NCBI GenBank assembly: GCA_022749755.1
Contig: CM040441.1
Location: 8,726,890-8,790,889, forward strand
Origin: Azadirachta indica
Taxonomy: Eukaryota; Streptophyta; Magnoliopsida; Sapindales; Meliaceae
Direction of reading: 5' to 3'
Length of the DNA stretch: 64,000 bases
Made by a program: the position numbers and the translations under genes. A model generated the notes under the pieces. That model had not been told where the DNA came from. It did not search any database and saw only the letters and a program-made list of their open reading frames with translations. Below, piece after piece: positions 1-10,710 of the stretch; the first letter of the stretch is position 1; each line of letters opens with the position of its first letter.

Positions 1-3000
1 TAGACATTCCGGAAGCTTTGGCAATGATCTGAGTTGCGTGCAACTCCATGCATATAAACGTCTTAGTGATCGAGGCAGCTCTGGTAGTGACTCAAGCATA
101 TTGCAATCGTCCAAGTGGAGTGATTTCAGCCGAGAAAGTTGCTTGATACTTGTAGGTAAACTCTCAAACACATTTCTTCTCAGATATAGGAGTTCCAAAG
201 AAGACAGACAGCCAATGTCCTGAGGAATTTCTATTATACCACAGTCATCTACTATTAGCTCTCTCAATCTAGATAAACCTGAAAATGGAGGCAAAATGAA
301 TCTTCTACAACCGTGAAATTCAGCTTTTTCAATTTCTCTAGGCAAGCGGATATTTTTCAACTCCAAACGGACAAGCCCTGTTAGAAGTTTTATGGAAGAC
401 GGCAGCTCTTTAATCCTTATCTCCCCTAAATGAAGATATTCCAAACTTTCCATTTGCTCCAAGATTTCTGGAAATCTCCCCAATTTTGAACAGAACGTAA
501 GTTCAAACCACAAAAGAGATTTCAATTTACATATGTCGGTCGAAATACTCTTCAGCCGATGGCAATTTATTATACTCAACTTTACAAGACTTGTTAGTCT
601 GCTGATTGATGAGTCAACTTCTTCTATATCAGTACAGTGTAAATCTAATTCTATTACTTTTCCCGAAATCGGTGGAAACTCTCTGAGATCGCAAAAAGAG
701 ATCTCAATCTTTATAGGGGATCCAAACTTTATGTCTGGGGGAAAATAACTAAGACTTCGGCAGCCAGTTAAACGCAACAGACCAAGTTTGTTGAAATTCT
801 GGATGGACAAGGGAACGTGAGACAACCTTTGGCAATGTGAAAGAATTATTCTCTCCAGATTTGGGGTCTTCGATGGGTCTGCGGGGAGGCTACTGAGATA
901 ATCAAAGCCCAGGAGTTCGATAAATTTTAACTTAGGAAGTTCCTGCAATAATTTAAACGATAACAATTAATTAAGAACCTTAGAAAAAATTATTATAAAT
1001 CAGTTTAACAATTAACATTAAATCAATAAAAATATATATTTAGGGATGATGCTATACCTTTTCTTCATAGAAATCTTCAATTTTTTCAATTTCACTACAA
1101 GATAGGTGAAGATCAATAAGATTATCTGGAATAAAATTTCTTGGCAATTTTTTCAATGGACATCCGTCCCAATGAAGATATCTCAATTCATCAGAAAGAT
1201 AATCAAGATCTTGAGGAAAATGCACTTTAGACCTCAAGGAACGAAGATAATCAAGACCTGACCCAAAGGAAGACATATAAAATTTAAGATATTTAAGATT
1301 ATTCATATTTGCAAAAACATTGGATTCTAGATGCATATATACATCTCCTATTCTGGACAAATTCAAGGATATGCTTCTGATTGAGTTAGTCCCCTGATCA
1401 AACAAAAAACAAGTAGAGAATGAGAGAGCATAAGATCCTCGAAACAAAAATGGAACTAAGTATTGAAAATGAAATTTGCATGCATGATCTGATTCAATAG
1501 CAAAAGGTTACAAAATAAATAGAGTCGTTGATTACCTTATTTTTTTTGAGAACATGACAAACATCCTTATGATCCCACAATCTGCTACGTTTTCCGGCTC
1601 TTCTGGAGATTCTTCACACACAATTCTTTGACCCATTTCTTGCAATAAATCATGCATTTCTAGCTTGTTACCCGATCTTGTTATAAGTGACTTTTCAACC
1701 AAGACATTTAGTCCATAATGCATCAAAAAATGATCATCTGAAATTGATATCACACGATCTTCATCATCACCTTTGAAGAAACATGCAATATCAAGAAATA
1801 TATTCTTCACGTCCCATTCTAATTCATCATAACTAATTTTAAGGACATCATGAATATCAGAGGCAGAAATTCGTCTCAAATTGTGCAATGCATTTTCCCA
1901 GTCCGATAATTTGATCTTACGATAAAGAAAGGAACCCAACACTTTTAAAGCTAGTGGATTACCATTTGCATATTCTACTACCCTTTCTGCGTGCCCCATA
2001 AACTCTTGAGGGCAATGATTTTGTCTAAAAGTGAAATTACAAAAGTGCTCCAAAGCTTCATGATTGTTCATTGCTGTAACTTTATATATGCGGTCCACTC
2101 CGCATTTATCAAGAACTTGTTTATCTCTTGTAGTTACAATTATTCTACTTCCTGGACCGAATCGATTTATCTGATTAATTCCTCCAGCAAGTTGTTCTAA
2201 TTGTTTAACCTTGTTCACATCATCTAGAACAATAAAAACTTTCTTGTCTCGAAGCCTATTCTTGGTGTGTTGCGATATATTAGGACCTCTTTCTTCAATT
2301 TTTTCTTTCAATAATTGAGAAAAGACTTGCGATTCTAAATCCAATAGTCTGACCCCTTTTTCTATTTCTTCTCGGACATTTGCCATGAAGCTTTTACCTT
2401 CAAATTCTTTTGAAATTTGGTTGAAAAGAGCTTCAGCTATGGTCGTTTTACCTATACCGCCCATACCCCAAATTCCTACAATCCGTACATCTGACAATCC
2501 GACACTCAATAACCTATTAACTTCCTCAATTTGTCGATTTATTCCAACCAGACCATTGGAATTGGTTGAGACTATTATATAGTCCAATTTATTTGAAATA
2601 TCCTTAACAATCGCATCTACAAGTTTTGCCTCATGCCTAGAATATGTAAAGAGAAAAAAAAAAAACAAAAATTGTTAAAATGCACCAAATTGAATAAGAA
2701 CAATGAAATATATCTCTTTTTCATTACTTAATAAAGGATATAAATCATAAATAATAAAAGTTTCTCTCATTTTTTACCCATTAATTATGTATGTTGAACA
2801 TTGTTAGGATCAGTTCATTACCTGAATTTTTTGGATTCATATCCAGAGAGATAGGATGCTTCAGTCAGTACAGTCTTCCATTTTTTAACCCTCTCTAACG
2901 TCTCTTTGAATTCTTTCTCATGCTGATTAAAAGCCTCGCCAAAACTTCCAGTTTGCTTCCGAACATCAGATGGATCAACATGGTAGAAAATTGGTATAAC

Positions 3001-3303
3001 AATTTGATTTTTCTTTTGCTTGCAATCAAGAATTTTGACAAGTTCGTTTAAACACCATTTAGAATCAGCATAGTTCTTTGAAAAAATAATTACTGAAATC
3101 TTTAAACCTTCAATTTTAGCATTCAAAAGATTCGCAGAAATCCTTTTTCCTTTATTAATACCTTCATCAATGAAGGTGTTTATTTTTTTCTCAGACAAAG
3201 CAGCAAAAAGATGGCTAGTAAAATTTTCACGGGTATCTTCCACTCTAAAACTGAGAAAGACATCATATTTCCAAGAAAAAGAAGAAGATGAAGATGAAGC
3301 CAT
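1..3303 (-). pseudogene. TNL A: TIR-NBS-LRR receptor, frameshifted after NB-ARC, 3' end outside window
   Basis: Exons read from splice sites: TIR 3303-2822, NB-ARC 2636-1536, LRR 1393-1058, LRR array 942 to beyond base 1. The ATG at 3303 starts the MASSSSSS leader shared by the family. The TIR has the DVFLSF strand and the putative catalytic Glu87 in SKWCLNEL; the usual FRGEDTR is FRVEDTR. The NB-ARC has P-loop GMGGIGKTT, kinase-2 [24 protein letters not shown] and MHDLLQEMG. I translated exon 4 by hand and it is open for about 314 codons of LRRs. Exon 2 is 1101 nt, one short of the family phase: a base is missing at about 1594-1597 just after the EEP codons, giving a stop a few codons into exon 3. 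The predicted product is therefore a TIR-NBS protein of about 540 aa. As a family, TNLs are cytosolic or nuclear NADases triggered by pathogen effectors. Either a recent pseudogene, a truncated TN protein, or a sequencing error. Confidence 0.85.
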
Positions 3304-4133
3304 GGAGGAAAATTTGAGATTTTGGGACAGAAAAAGAGAGAAGCTTGAGACTAGCTAGATGTAGGAACATAAAATGTGAAGAAGTGGTTGGAGCTTTTAA
3401 CTCTTCCCACCAGACTTTCCTGCTCCTATCTATTTCTTTCTTAATTCGTGTTTCCTCGAAATTTCCTGGAGGTTTCCAACGAGTAACCACTGACAAGACA
3501 AAGACAAAGACAACATAATAAATCAAATGAATAGATGGTTGTTTCAATCAAAATAAGTCAAGTGAATATAACTTACCAAGTGTTTGGAGCCTTCTCCACA
3601 GTGGGCTTCGTGTCCATTAACTATTTGTAGCTTTCTTCGCGCTTTCCATCAGATATCTGCTACAGTAGTCACTTTATTGATTTATTATATTATTATAATT
3701 AAAATTTATTTAAAAAAATAAAAGTATTAACTTTTAACGCAGAAAAAATTATCAGCAGACTAAAGAAAAAGAATGCGATATACAAATGGCAAGCGATAAA
3801 GGAAAAGCATTAAGATAGGTGGGTCCATATTTTTTGCTCAATCATATAAATTAATTGAAAACAAGAAGAAAAAAGGTGTGGAAGAACGTCCCATAGAAAT
3901 GTTGTCGTGAAAGCAATAATTGACTTCAAGAAAGGAAATTTTCAAAGGACAAGAAGTAAAATAAATATTTGCCAGAAAAAATTGACTTCACCTGTGAGCA
4001 AATTCAAAATGCTTCCTCCCAGCTGATTCCTGAGAAAATATGAAAGAACTAACATTAATTCAATAGATTGTTGAAAATCTTAACCTTAAACCTTAACCTT
4101 GTTCTTTATTATAACAAAAAGCCTCCAACGGCT
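3304..4133 (-). promoter_or_regulatory. 5' flank of TNL A
   Basis: Non-coding flank between the TNL A start and the COA3 relic. It contains blocks shared with the flanks of F (55236-55870) and of the X fragment (46200-46400), for example the CTTTTAACGC(A/G)GAAAAAATTATCA stretch near 3730. Conservation of the same block upstream of several copies suggests a duplicated promoter or 5' region. I could not fix a TATA box or transcription start. Confidence 0.4.
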
Positions 4134-4264
4134 TGACTTCCTCAAGGGTCTTGCTTGTTTTTCAGGTCTTCAAAATCATAACAAATGCCGTCAAGTCACC
4201 AGCAACTAACTACAAGATTCTTAGTCTTAAGAGCAAGAGCACAATATCCCGAAAGCCCACCCAT
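4134..4264 (-). pseudogene. COA3-like relic with internal deletion
   Basis: On the minus strand an ATG at 4264-4262 opens GGLSGYCALALKTKNLVV, matching the intact COA3-like gene at 46778-46960 (GLSGYSALAPKTKNLVV). It then meets an in-frame stop and lacks the middle of the gene (the FGVYFYTMRAVGG segment). The homology resumes with the codons for the DLKNKQ end and the 3' flank. It lies about 0.8 kb upstream of TNL A, the same arrangement as COA3 beside fragment X. It is therefore the decayed partner of a TNL-COA3 segmental duplication. Confidence 0.8.
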
Positions 4265-4898
4265 CTCGCGTGCAATAAGCAGCTCTCTCAGCACACTCAC
4301 CAATAAAATATGGTTCCAATCACACTATAAATGCATGCGCTCCGCATTGGATATATATATTTCATCTCTTGAAGACAATTTCTCGGAGGTTGAGATTACA
4401 ATATTCTTTAAATAACCCATTACTAGTAATTTAAATTACTATTAAACAAGTGGCCGACCATATAATTTCATCTAATCTTTCCCTTTAAGGCCTCTCAACT
4501 TAGTTTTGTGTTTTAGTTTTCTCCATAACTAGCTATTAGCTCTCTCTAATCCCTGATAATTACAAATTTGTCACTTATTATTATTTCTTTAATTAGATTT
4601 TATTACAATTTTATATACATATATATACTCTGTCAAGGTCCTACATCTCTTAATTAATTTCAAGTAATAATGATCTTATCTTTGAAAATCCGGAGATGTG
4701 CCCACTAAATTTTGTCACTAGCGGTCAAAATCGGACGACTGCCGACAGCTTTGTTGTTGTTGGTGAATTTTATTTTTAATTATTATTAATAAATTTTTCC
4801 GTTAATAATTATATATTCTTAGTGTTTAACTATGTAAATTAATAGTATTTGTTCATAACGATATGATTATTTAGATAAATTATTACAATAATAATAAA
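4265..4898. other. AT-rich stretch with no recognisable gene
   Basis: No open frame with codon character, no splice-flanked homology to the TNL family and no obvious element ends. The start resembles the 5' flank of the COA3-like gene for a short distance. Confidence 0.4.
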
Positions 4899-5870
4899 AA
4901 TTGGGTCCCTCAAGCAATTGTCTAAGTTGTGTAAGGTTAAAGTTAACCTTATCTTTCCTAATAGATAAGGGTGTTTGTAATATATTTTATTTATTTGATG
5001 TGATTCGATTTAGTTTATTTTTCAATAGATTTGATAGATCAACAAATGATATTAAATCGAAAAATCGAAAATTTATATCGAATCAGATTGTAAATTTGTA
5101 TTACAAATTTATATAATTTAATCTAATTCACTAAAAATAATATAATAATCTTTTCAAATAAAAAAGAAAATAAAAGATCAAACCCTAAGTCGATAGACCT
5201 AATCCAATAACCATATTAAATAAATTAATGGCCAACAGTCCTAATCCAATACCCATATTAAATAAGTTAATAGACCTAACCCAACATTCAGTTATTTATA
5301 TTTAAATAAGAATAAAAAACAAAAGAAAACAAAATGCCGAACCCTAAGGATGAAATCAAATTTGGTGATGGTTTTTTGTGAAGATTTGCAAGCTTCTATC
5401 TTTGTAATTGTAGACTTGTAGTGATTATTTCTCAATTTTTTTTACTTTTGACATTATATAAAGAATTCAATTACAATTATTTATATGTTCATTTTTGTTG
5501 TTACTTTTATTTTGAACTGGCATATTTATTTGAAGTTTAAACAAATTTTGTGTTTAATTTTTTATTATTAACTTAGTTAATTTAAATAGAATTGATATTT
5601 TAAAATTATATATTCTTAATTAGTATCAAATCGGATTTGAAATTTTTTTCATTGAACTGAATCAAATTCCATTCAACAATAGATCGAATTAGATTGAAAA
5701 GATTTCAATGTATGATAGACCAGACTGAATTGAAAATTTCTACTTGCTATAAATCCAATATAGATTTGGTCAAATCTATCCAATTCAATTTGTTGAATAT
5801 ATACTTTATCAATTGGTGATGTGCATAACTTAGAGCTATTGAGAAATATCTCCTTAGCTCTTTCAAGTTG
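4899..5870. repeat. about 1-kb direct repeat, copy 1
   Basis: Begins TTGGGTCCCTC(A)AGCAATTGTC and ends near TTAGAGCTATTGAGAAATATC. The same sequence in the same order recurs at 6832-7772 with perhaps 80-85 percent identity by eye. It contains no coding frame. It could be a non-autonomous transposon present twice, or part of a tandem duplication that also includes the C-JID relic lying after each copy. I see no clear terminal inverted repeats. Confidence 0.7.
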
Positions 5871-6139
5871 CCCTCCACTACCTAAGTTGATCCTTCAACG
5901 TTGAATGATAAAAACATGGTGTATCATATAGTTCAAAATTTTACGAGTAGCAACAATAGTATGCCAGTTGCCAATAAAGCTCATATGGAAAATATGTCAT
6001 TCAAACAGAAGTAGAAGAAACAACGATATTGTATAGAGTTCATCTTCATCAGAGACTAATTGTAATCAAATTGTTGGATTCATAAATTTGACTCGTAGTG
6101 CAGAAATACACCCCAAAATGATTCCCATCAAGGACCCAA

Positions 6140-6530
6140 CAACTAACAGATTCTTGGTCATCCTGAAAAATTAAGGAATTACATATATAATTTCAGTGCC
6201 GCCTTCATCTGATGGCGCAAATTTTAATGTAAAAGTGTTTGGTTGCATCTTGTTGAGATGTATATATACTGGACAAACTCCGAAATGCTTCATCATTGTA
6301 ATCCTTTATTGATTGCTTTGGGAACAAATGATATTTCAGGGAAAACGGAAATGTAAAAGCTGTTTGGTGGTCACCAGGAGGTAGTCTAACATTCCAACAG
6401 GGATCAAATCCAAGGGAAAATGAGCGGACAGAATGCTAATATATTTACTCAAAACGGAATTGAAGGAAAAATGTTTTGGCTTAGAGGGAGTCTTTACTTT
6501 GACACGGCAGCTACATGTCACGATTCCTAT
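6140..6530 (-). pseudogene. C-JID relic of a lost TNL, copy 1
   Basis: Reverse translation around 6290-6180 gives KHFGVCPVYIHLNKMQPNTF followed by TLKFAPSDEGGTE. This aligns with the C-JID of TNL C and F (KCCGVCPVYAHPNESPPNTF, then a PPTEG block). The part at 6400-6320 reads like the preceding LGF(E/D)PC...NVRLP.GDH.TA block. The frame is broken and no LRR or NB-ARC lies beside it, so only the receptor tail survives. A second copy is at 9085-9480. Confidence 0.75.
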
Positions 6531-6831
6531 ATTTTTCTAACACTCAATTTTATTATAAAAGTTTAGAAGAGTTCATCTGGGCTTGGAATATATTAACATG
6601 CAACAAATTTATAAGAAACACAGTTTAATAGTATCTCATCATCACAATTCCTGTTTTCATTAACTCTCCATTTTTCAAACGACAAATAAAATATGACATT
6701 GCAACGGAGAGAAAATAAATATATTATTATATATGTAAAGTAAAGTAGTATATATTGACGGGTTTTTATTTTATTTTAGATGTAATTGTTTATTTGTCAA
6801 TGGAGCTTTGTTAAAAAATTGGGTCCCTAAA
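6531..6831. other. AT-rich spacer, nothing recognised
   Basis: No open frame, repeat end or family homology seen in this stretch between the C-JID relic and the second copy of the 1-kb repeat. Confidence 0.4.
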
Positions 6832-7772
6832 AGTTGGGTCCCTCAGGCAATTGTCTAAGTTGTGTAAGGGTAATTATAACCTTATCGTCACTAATAGATA
6901 AGGGTGTTTGTAATGCATTTTACGTGTTTAATGTGATTTGATCTAGTTTACTTTTTAATAGATTTAATGGATCAACAGATGGCATTGAATTGAAAAATCT
7001 AAAGTCTGCAGCGAATTAGATTACGAATTTGTATTACAAATCTATAAAATTTAATCCAATTCGTCAAAAATAATATAATAACATTTTCAGATAAAAAAGA
7101 AAGCAAAATACCAAACCCTATGTTAATAGACCTAATCCAATACCCATATTAAATAAGTTAGTAGACCTAACGCAGTAGCCATATTAAATAAGTGAGTAGA
7201 CCTAACCCAGCTTTCAATTATAAAACGAAACAAAGTACCAAACCCTAAGGTTGAAATCAAATGTGATGATAGTTTTTGATGAGGACTTACAAGCCTCTTT
7301 CTTGTCTAATAGTGGATTCTTCTACTTTTGAGACTATCTAAAGAATCCAATTACAATTATTTGCATGTTTATTTTTGTTGTTATTTTTATTTTGAACTAG
7401 CATATTTGTTAGAATTTTAAACAAATTTTATGTTTTTTATTTTTATCTTAGTTAATTTAAATAGCATTGATATTCTATTTTTAAAAAAAAAATAGCATTG
7501 ATATGTAAAATTATATATTCTTAACTAGTATCAAATCGGATTTGAAATTCTTTTTATTGAATTGAATCAGATCCATTAAACGGTATTGATCATATTAAAT
7601 CAAAAAGATTTCAATAATACCATGGATCAGATTGAATTGAAAAGCTCTAATATGCTATAGATTCGGTATAGATATGGTCAAATCCATCCATTTTAATTTG
7701 TTGAATGCTCTATCAACGGGTAATGTGCATAACTTAGAGCTATTAAGAATTATCCCCTTAGCTCTTTCAAAA
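6832..7772. repeat. about 1-kb direct repeat, copy 2
   Basis: Same sequence and orientation as 4899-5870. Shared landmarks are the GGTCCCTC(A)GGCAATTGTC start, the GATAAGGGTGTTTGTAAT block, the CCAATACCCATATTAAATAAG tract and the ACTTAGAGCTATTAAGAATTATC end. It abuts the mitochondrial-like insertion that starts at about 7795. Confidence 0.7.
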
Positions 7773-7794
7773 ATTAAAATTAGGTATTAAAAAA

Positions 7795-8925
7795 CTACTA
7801 TGACTTGGGATAGGCGGTTTTCCTGGTATAGGCAGGAAGAGTTTTGACAATGAATTCCATCTGTGTTGACGGCGGTACCTATTTCGAATGTAAACGGAAT
7901 GGCATCCTTCCTCTTTTGACCGAGTATATAGGCATCTTTCTCCCGACCCTTCAATTCACACTTTTTGATATAAGGTAAGGATTGATAGTTCTGATTGGGG
8001 AATCGGTATCCTTTGTGGATCGAGGGCCCACTGCCCCTTGATAGCAGTGGTTGAGTGACTCAATTAGTAGCTTCTTGGTTCTGGTATCCGATCAAAGGCC
8101 CACTGTCTTAGCCATAGCGATCTGGCTGGCCATATTCAGTAGCGTTCGCTGATCTTTTTGAATTGGTTAGAAATCTTAGAATGGAAGCAGGTGTCGACTC
8201 ACGTGAAGAGACATGGTTCAAGTCCGTTGAGTGAAGAATGGGGTTCCTACATATCTCGACCTTGGACCAGCACCCTCACCTCAGGTTATGGTATTTCATT
8301 CCTTCAACCACCGAGACCGGGGCACCTGTTCTTTCACCACCGAACTATGCACCTGGGTTTGGATTTCGGAATCGAGGTGGAGAACCGAATGTTCGTGATA
8401 GGGAGTAAAAAGCGAGAAAGGGATTATGAATTAGGCGGGACCACCAGTAGCAAAGGCGGGTGCATTGAAGGATCCGAATCCAGGACTAGATCGCGAGTTC
8501 CATTCGAAGAATATGTTCCAGGCTCAGTGAAAGCAGTACCTCCCCAACCCGTATCCTTGTTTCGACACCCGTTATCTCGCCTAGCACCACCCTCTCCCGA
8601 GTCCCTTGCCTTCCGTTACTAGTCTTTACAACTTTTTTGACACCCATAGTTAGTCAGTCTATCCGGATGTTCCGTGGGTGGGTTGGGGGATAAAAGGCAA
8701 TGAGAATTGTGATAGTAATAGGGAAGAGCCTTTCTTTCTACCATTAAGAATCCTCCCGCCCGGATGGAAGGATATGGGGTGGGGTTGGATACGAAATGGG
8801 AGAGAGTGAATAAGATAAAACTTTCATTCAAGATTCAATTAGTTCAATCCCTCTTTCTTATCCCTTATATAGGGAATGAATCTATGAGCACTTACCCGAG
8901 ACAGAGATACGTACCTTAATCTTAA
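7795..8925. other. Probable mitochondrial DNA insertion (NUMT)
   Basis: About 1.1 kb with visibly higher GC content and different word usage from the AT-rich flanks (stretches such as GATCGAGGGCCCACTGCCCC). It has long frames in several phases on both strands, including 154 codons at 8158-8622, and none looks like a nuclear plant protein. This texture matches plant mitochondrial intergenic DNA. The ends are placed where composition changes. Identification rests on composition and style only, not on a recognised mitochondrial gene. Confidence 0.5.
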
Positions 8926-9084
8926 TTCTTGATTTTATCCAATTTTATATTGAAGCTGAGAGATTCCCCAAAGCAAAATGAATAATATCAAAACTTTGTA
9001 CGTAAAAAATAAGTTGCGCGTGGGTATTGAATGCAAAATGAATGTACTTTCCTAGTAAACTTCACTGATGACCTTTATCCTCCC

Positions 9085-9480
9085 ACGACTAACAGATTCT
9101 TGGTCATCCTGAAAATTTGAGAAAAAAATTTCATAATTTCGTAATTTCAGTGCCTCCTCCTTCAGCTTATGGCACCATTTTTAAGGTTTTGGGTTTGGTC
9201 TTGTTGAGATGTATACATACTAGACAAACCCCGCAATGCTTCGCCTTGAAACCCTTTATCGATTGTTTTGGGAACAGATGATATTCAGGGAGAACTGAAA
9301 TGAAAAAAATGTATGGTGGTTACCAGGAGGTAGCCTAACATTCCAACAGGAATCAAATGCAAAGGAGACATGAGCGGACTCAATGCTAGTGTATTTACTC
9401 AAAATTGCAATTGAAGTAAAAATGTTTTGGCTTAGAGGGAGTCTTTATTTTGGCACGGCAGCTACATGCGACATCGAAAA
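9085..9480 (-). pseudogene. C-JID relic of a lost TNL, copy 2
   Basis: Near copy of 6140-6530. It starts with the same ACTAACAGATTCTTGGTCAT block and ends with the same CTTAGAGGGAGTCTTTA(T/C)TTTG block. Read on the minus strand it again carries degraded codons of the C-JID GVCPVY region, beginning with codons similar to KHCGVCLVCIHLNK. The frame is disrupted. It lies on the other side of the mitochondrial-like insertion from copy 1, so the insertion sits within or beside a small duplicated segment. Confidence 0.65.
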
Positions 9481-9769
9481 TCTCTGCACCAATATTAAAA
9501 TTTTCAAATGTACAGTACAACTAAATTTTCAAATCTGCAGTCTAGTACTCCAAAGGAATAATAATAGAATATGGTGCAACAAGATGGGTTCAACTGTTAA
9601 TCAAAACAGTAAATTTTTACTATATTTGTATTTCTTGAAGTTCTACAGCCAAAATATAGGTAAAAGTAGAAGCTAGCAAATGGTAGAGGCAACGCGATCA
9701 AAATTTTCTACTTACAAACAGAGGACTAAATCATAGGGGAACTATCAATACATACAAACTAACTAGTTT

Positions 9770-10190
9770 TTTTCCTTGAATGATTTTTTGGATTGATAAA
9801 TGAAATAAATTGATGCGCCTAATCAGATTTGATTGTTTGGATTCCTCAAAGAAAAATAGAGAAATTCTACATGTACAAAGAGAGAACTGCATTCACCGAA
9901 TAAGATTGATCCTCCGTTTCTAGTAGATAAATTTCATGTAAAAGGACAAGTGAATGTATTTTCTTTGCATACTTTCGAATCCTGTCCAAAATAATCAGTC
10001 TTGCACCTTGAATGCAACTGTTCAATTGATCAATTGTAGCAAAGAGAACAGCCCTCCAATCTTTAGAGAAGACGGGGGAATTTGTTGTTAAGGAGCATGG
10101 AACTTATGTTTTTTGTGTAGTCTGTTCTTGTTAATATCTAAACATGGATAAGAAGATGAAGCTACGTTCATTTTATATATCTGATTTTTC
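9770..10190 (-). repeat. Inter-TNL spacer module downstream of B (partial copy)
   Basis: Contains the landmarks found in every spacer of the array: a GATG(C/T)G(C/T)CTAATTA...ATTGTTT...ATTCCTCAAAG block, TTTCGAATTCTGACCAA, CAGT(T/C)TTGCACCTTGAATGCAAC and GAAATTTGTTGTTAAGGAGCAT. Other copies are near 17900-18300, 27400-27900, 39050-39450, 49090-49640, 56300-56700 and 63120-63480. In minus orientation it lies downstream of the TNL stop. Confidence 0.6.
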
Positions 10191-10710
10191 AAATTCACAC
10201 GCTAGCCCAAAATGATTATTCCTTTTTTTTTTTTGATTGAAAAATAATATATTATTAAAATATGTGAACACTGGAAAAATACGATAATAATCTGAAGGCA
10301 TGCGGTACAAATGAGATTCAGGCTCTTAAAAACATAATTCAGAGTCATGAAACTGCAGCAACTATAGGTAGCAGTGATAGCAACTACAGAATAGAAGCAG
10401 AGCAGTACCGTATGAAAGAAATTGAACCAGGGAAGACCCTCCCCATTTATATAGAGCAGCATTTAGAAGAATTTCTTTGTTAATTGTGACTCGAAAAAAC
10501 AATAATAATGTCATTAAATACCTGCTGGGAAATCTACTAATCTCAGAAAATGATGACAAGAGTGATATCGATTCCTAAATGCAATTAGGCAGCAAATTAA
10601 ACTTGCTTCTCCGGAGAATCTGCACTCACAAAATTTTTAACATCAAATGAAATAATTAATTAAAGAAAGAGGTGAGTGTTCTTAATTGCTGCCTCACAAA
10701 TTAAGCCTAC

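Noticed and set aside
8158..8622. 154-codon plus-strand frame as a protein gene
   Set aside because: It lies in the GC-richer mitochondrial-like block, where long chance frames are common. No domain or plausible plant nuclear protein is recognisable.
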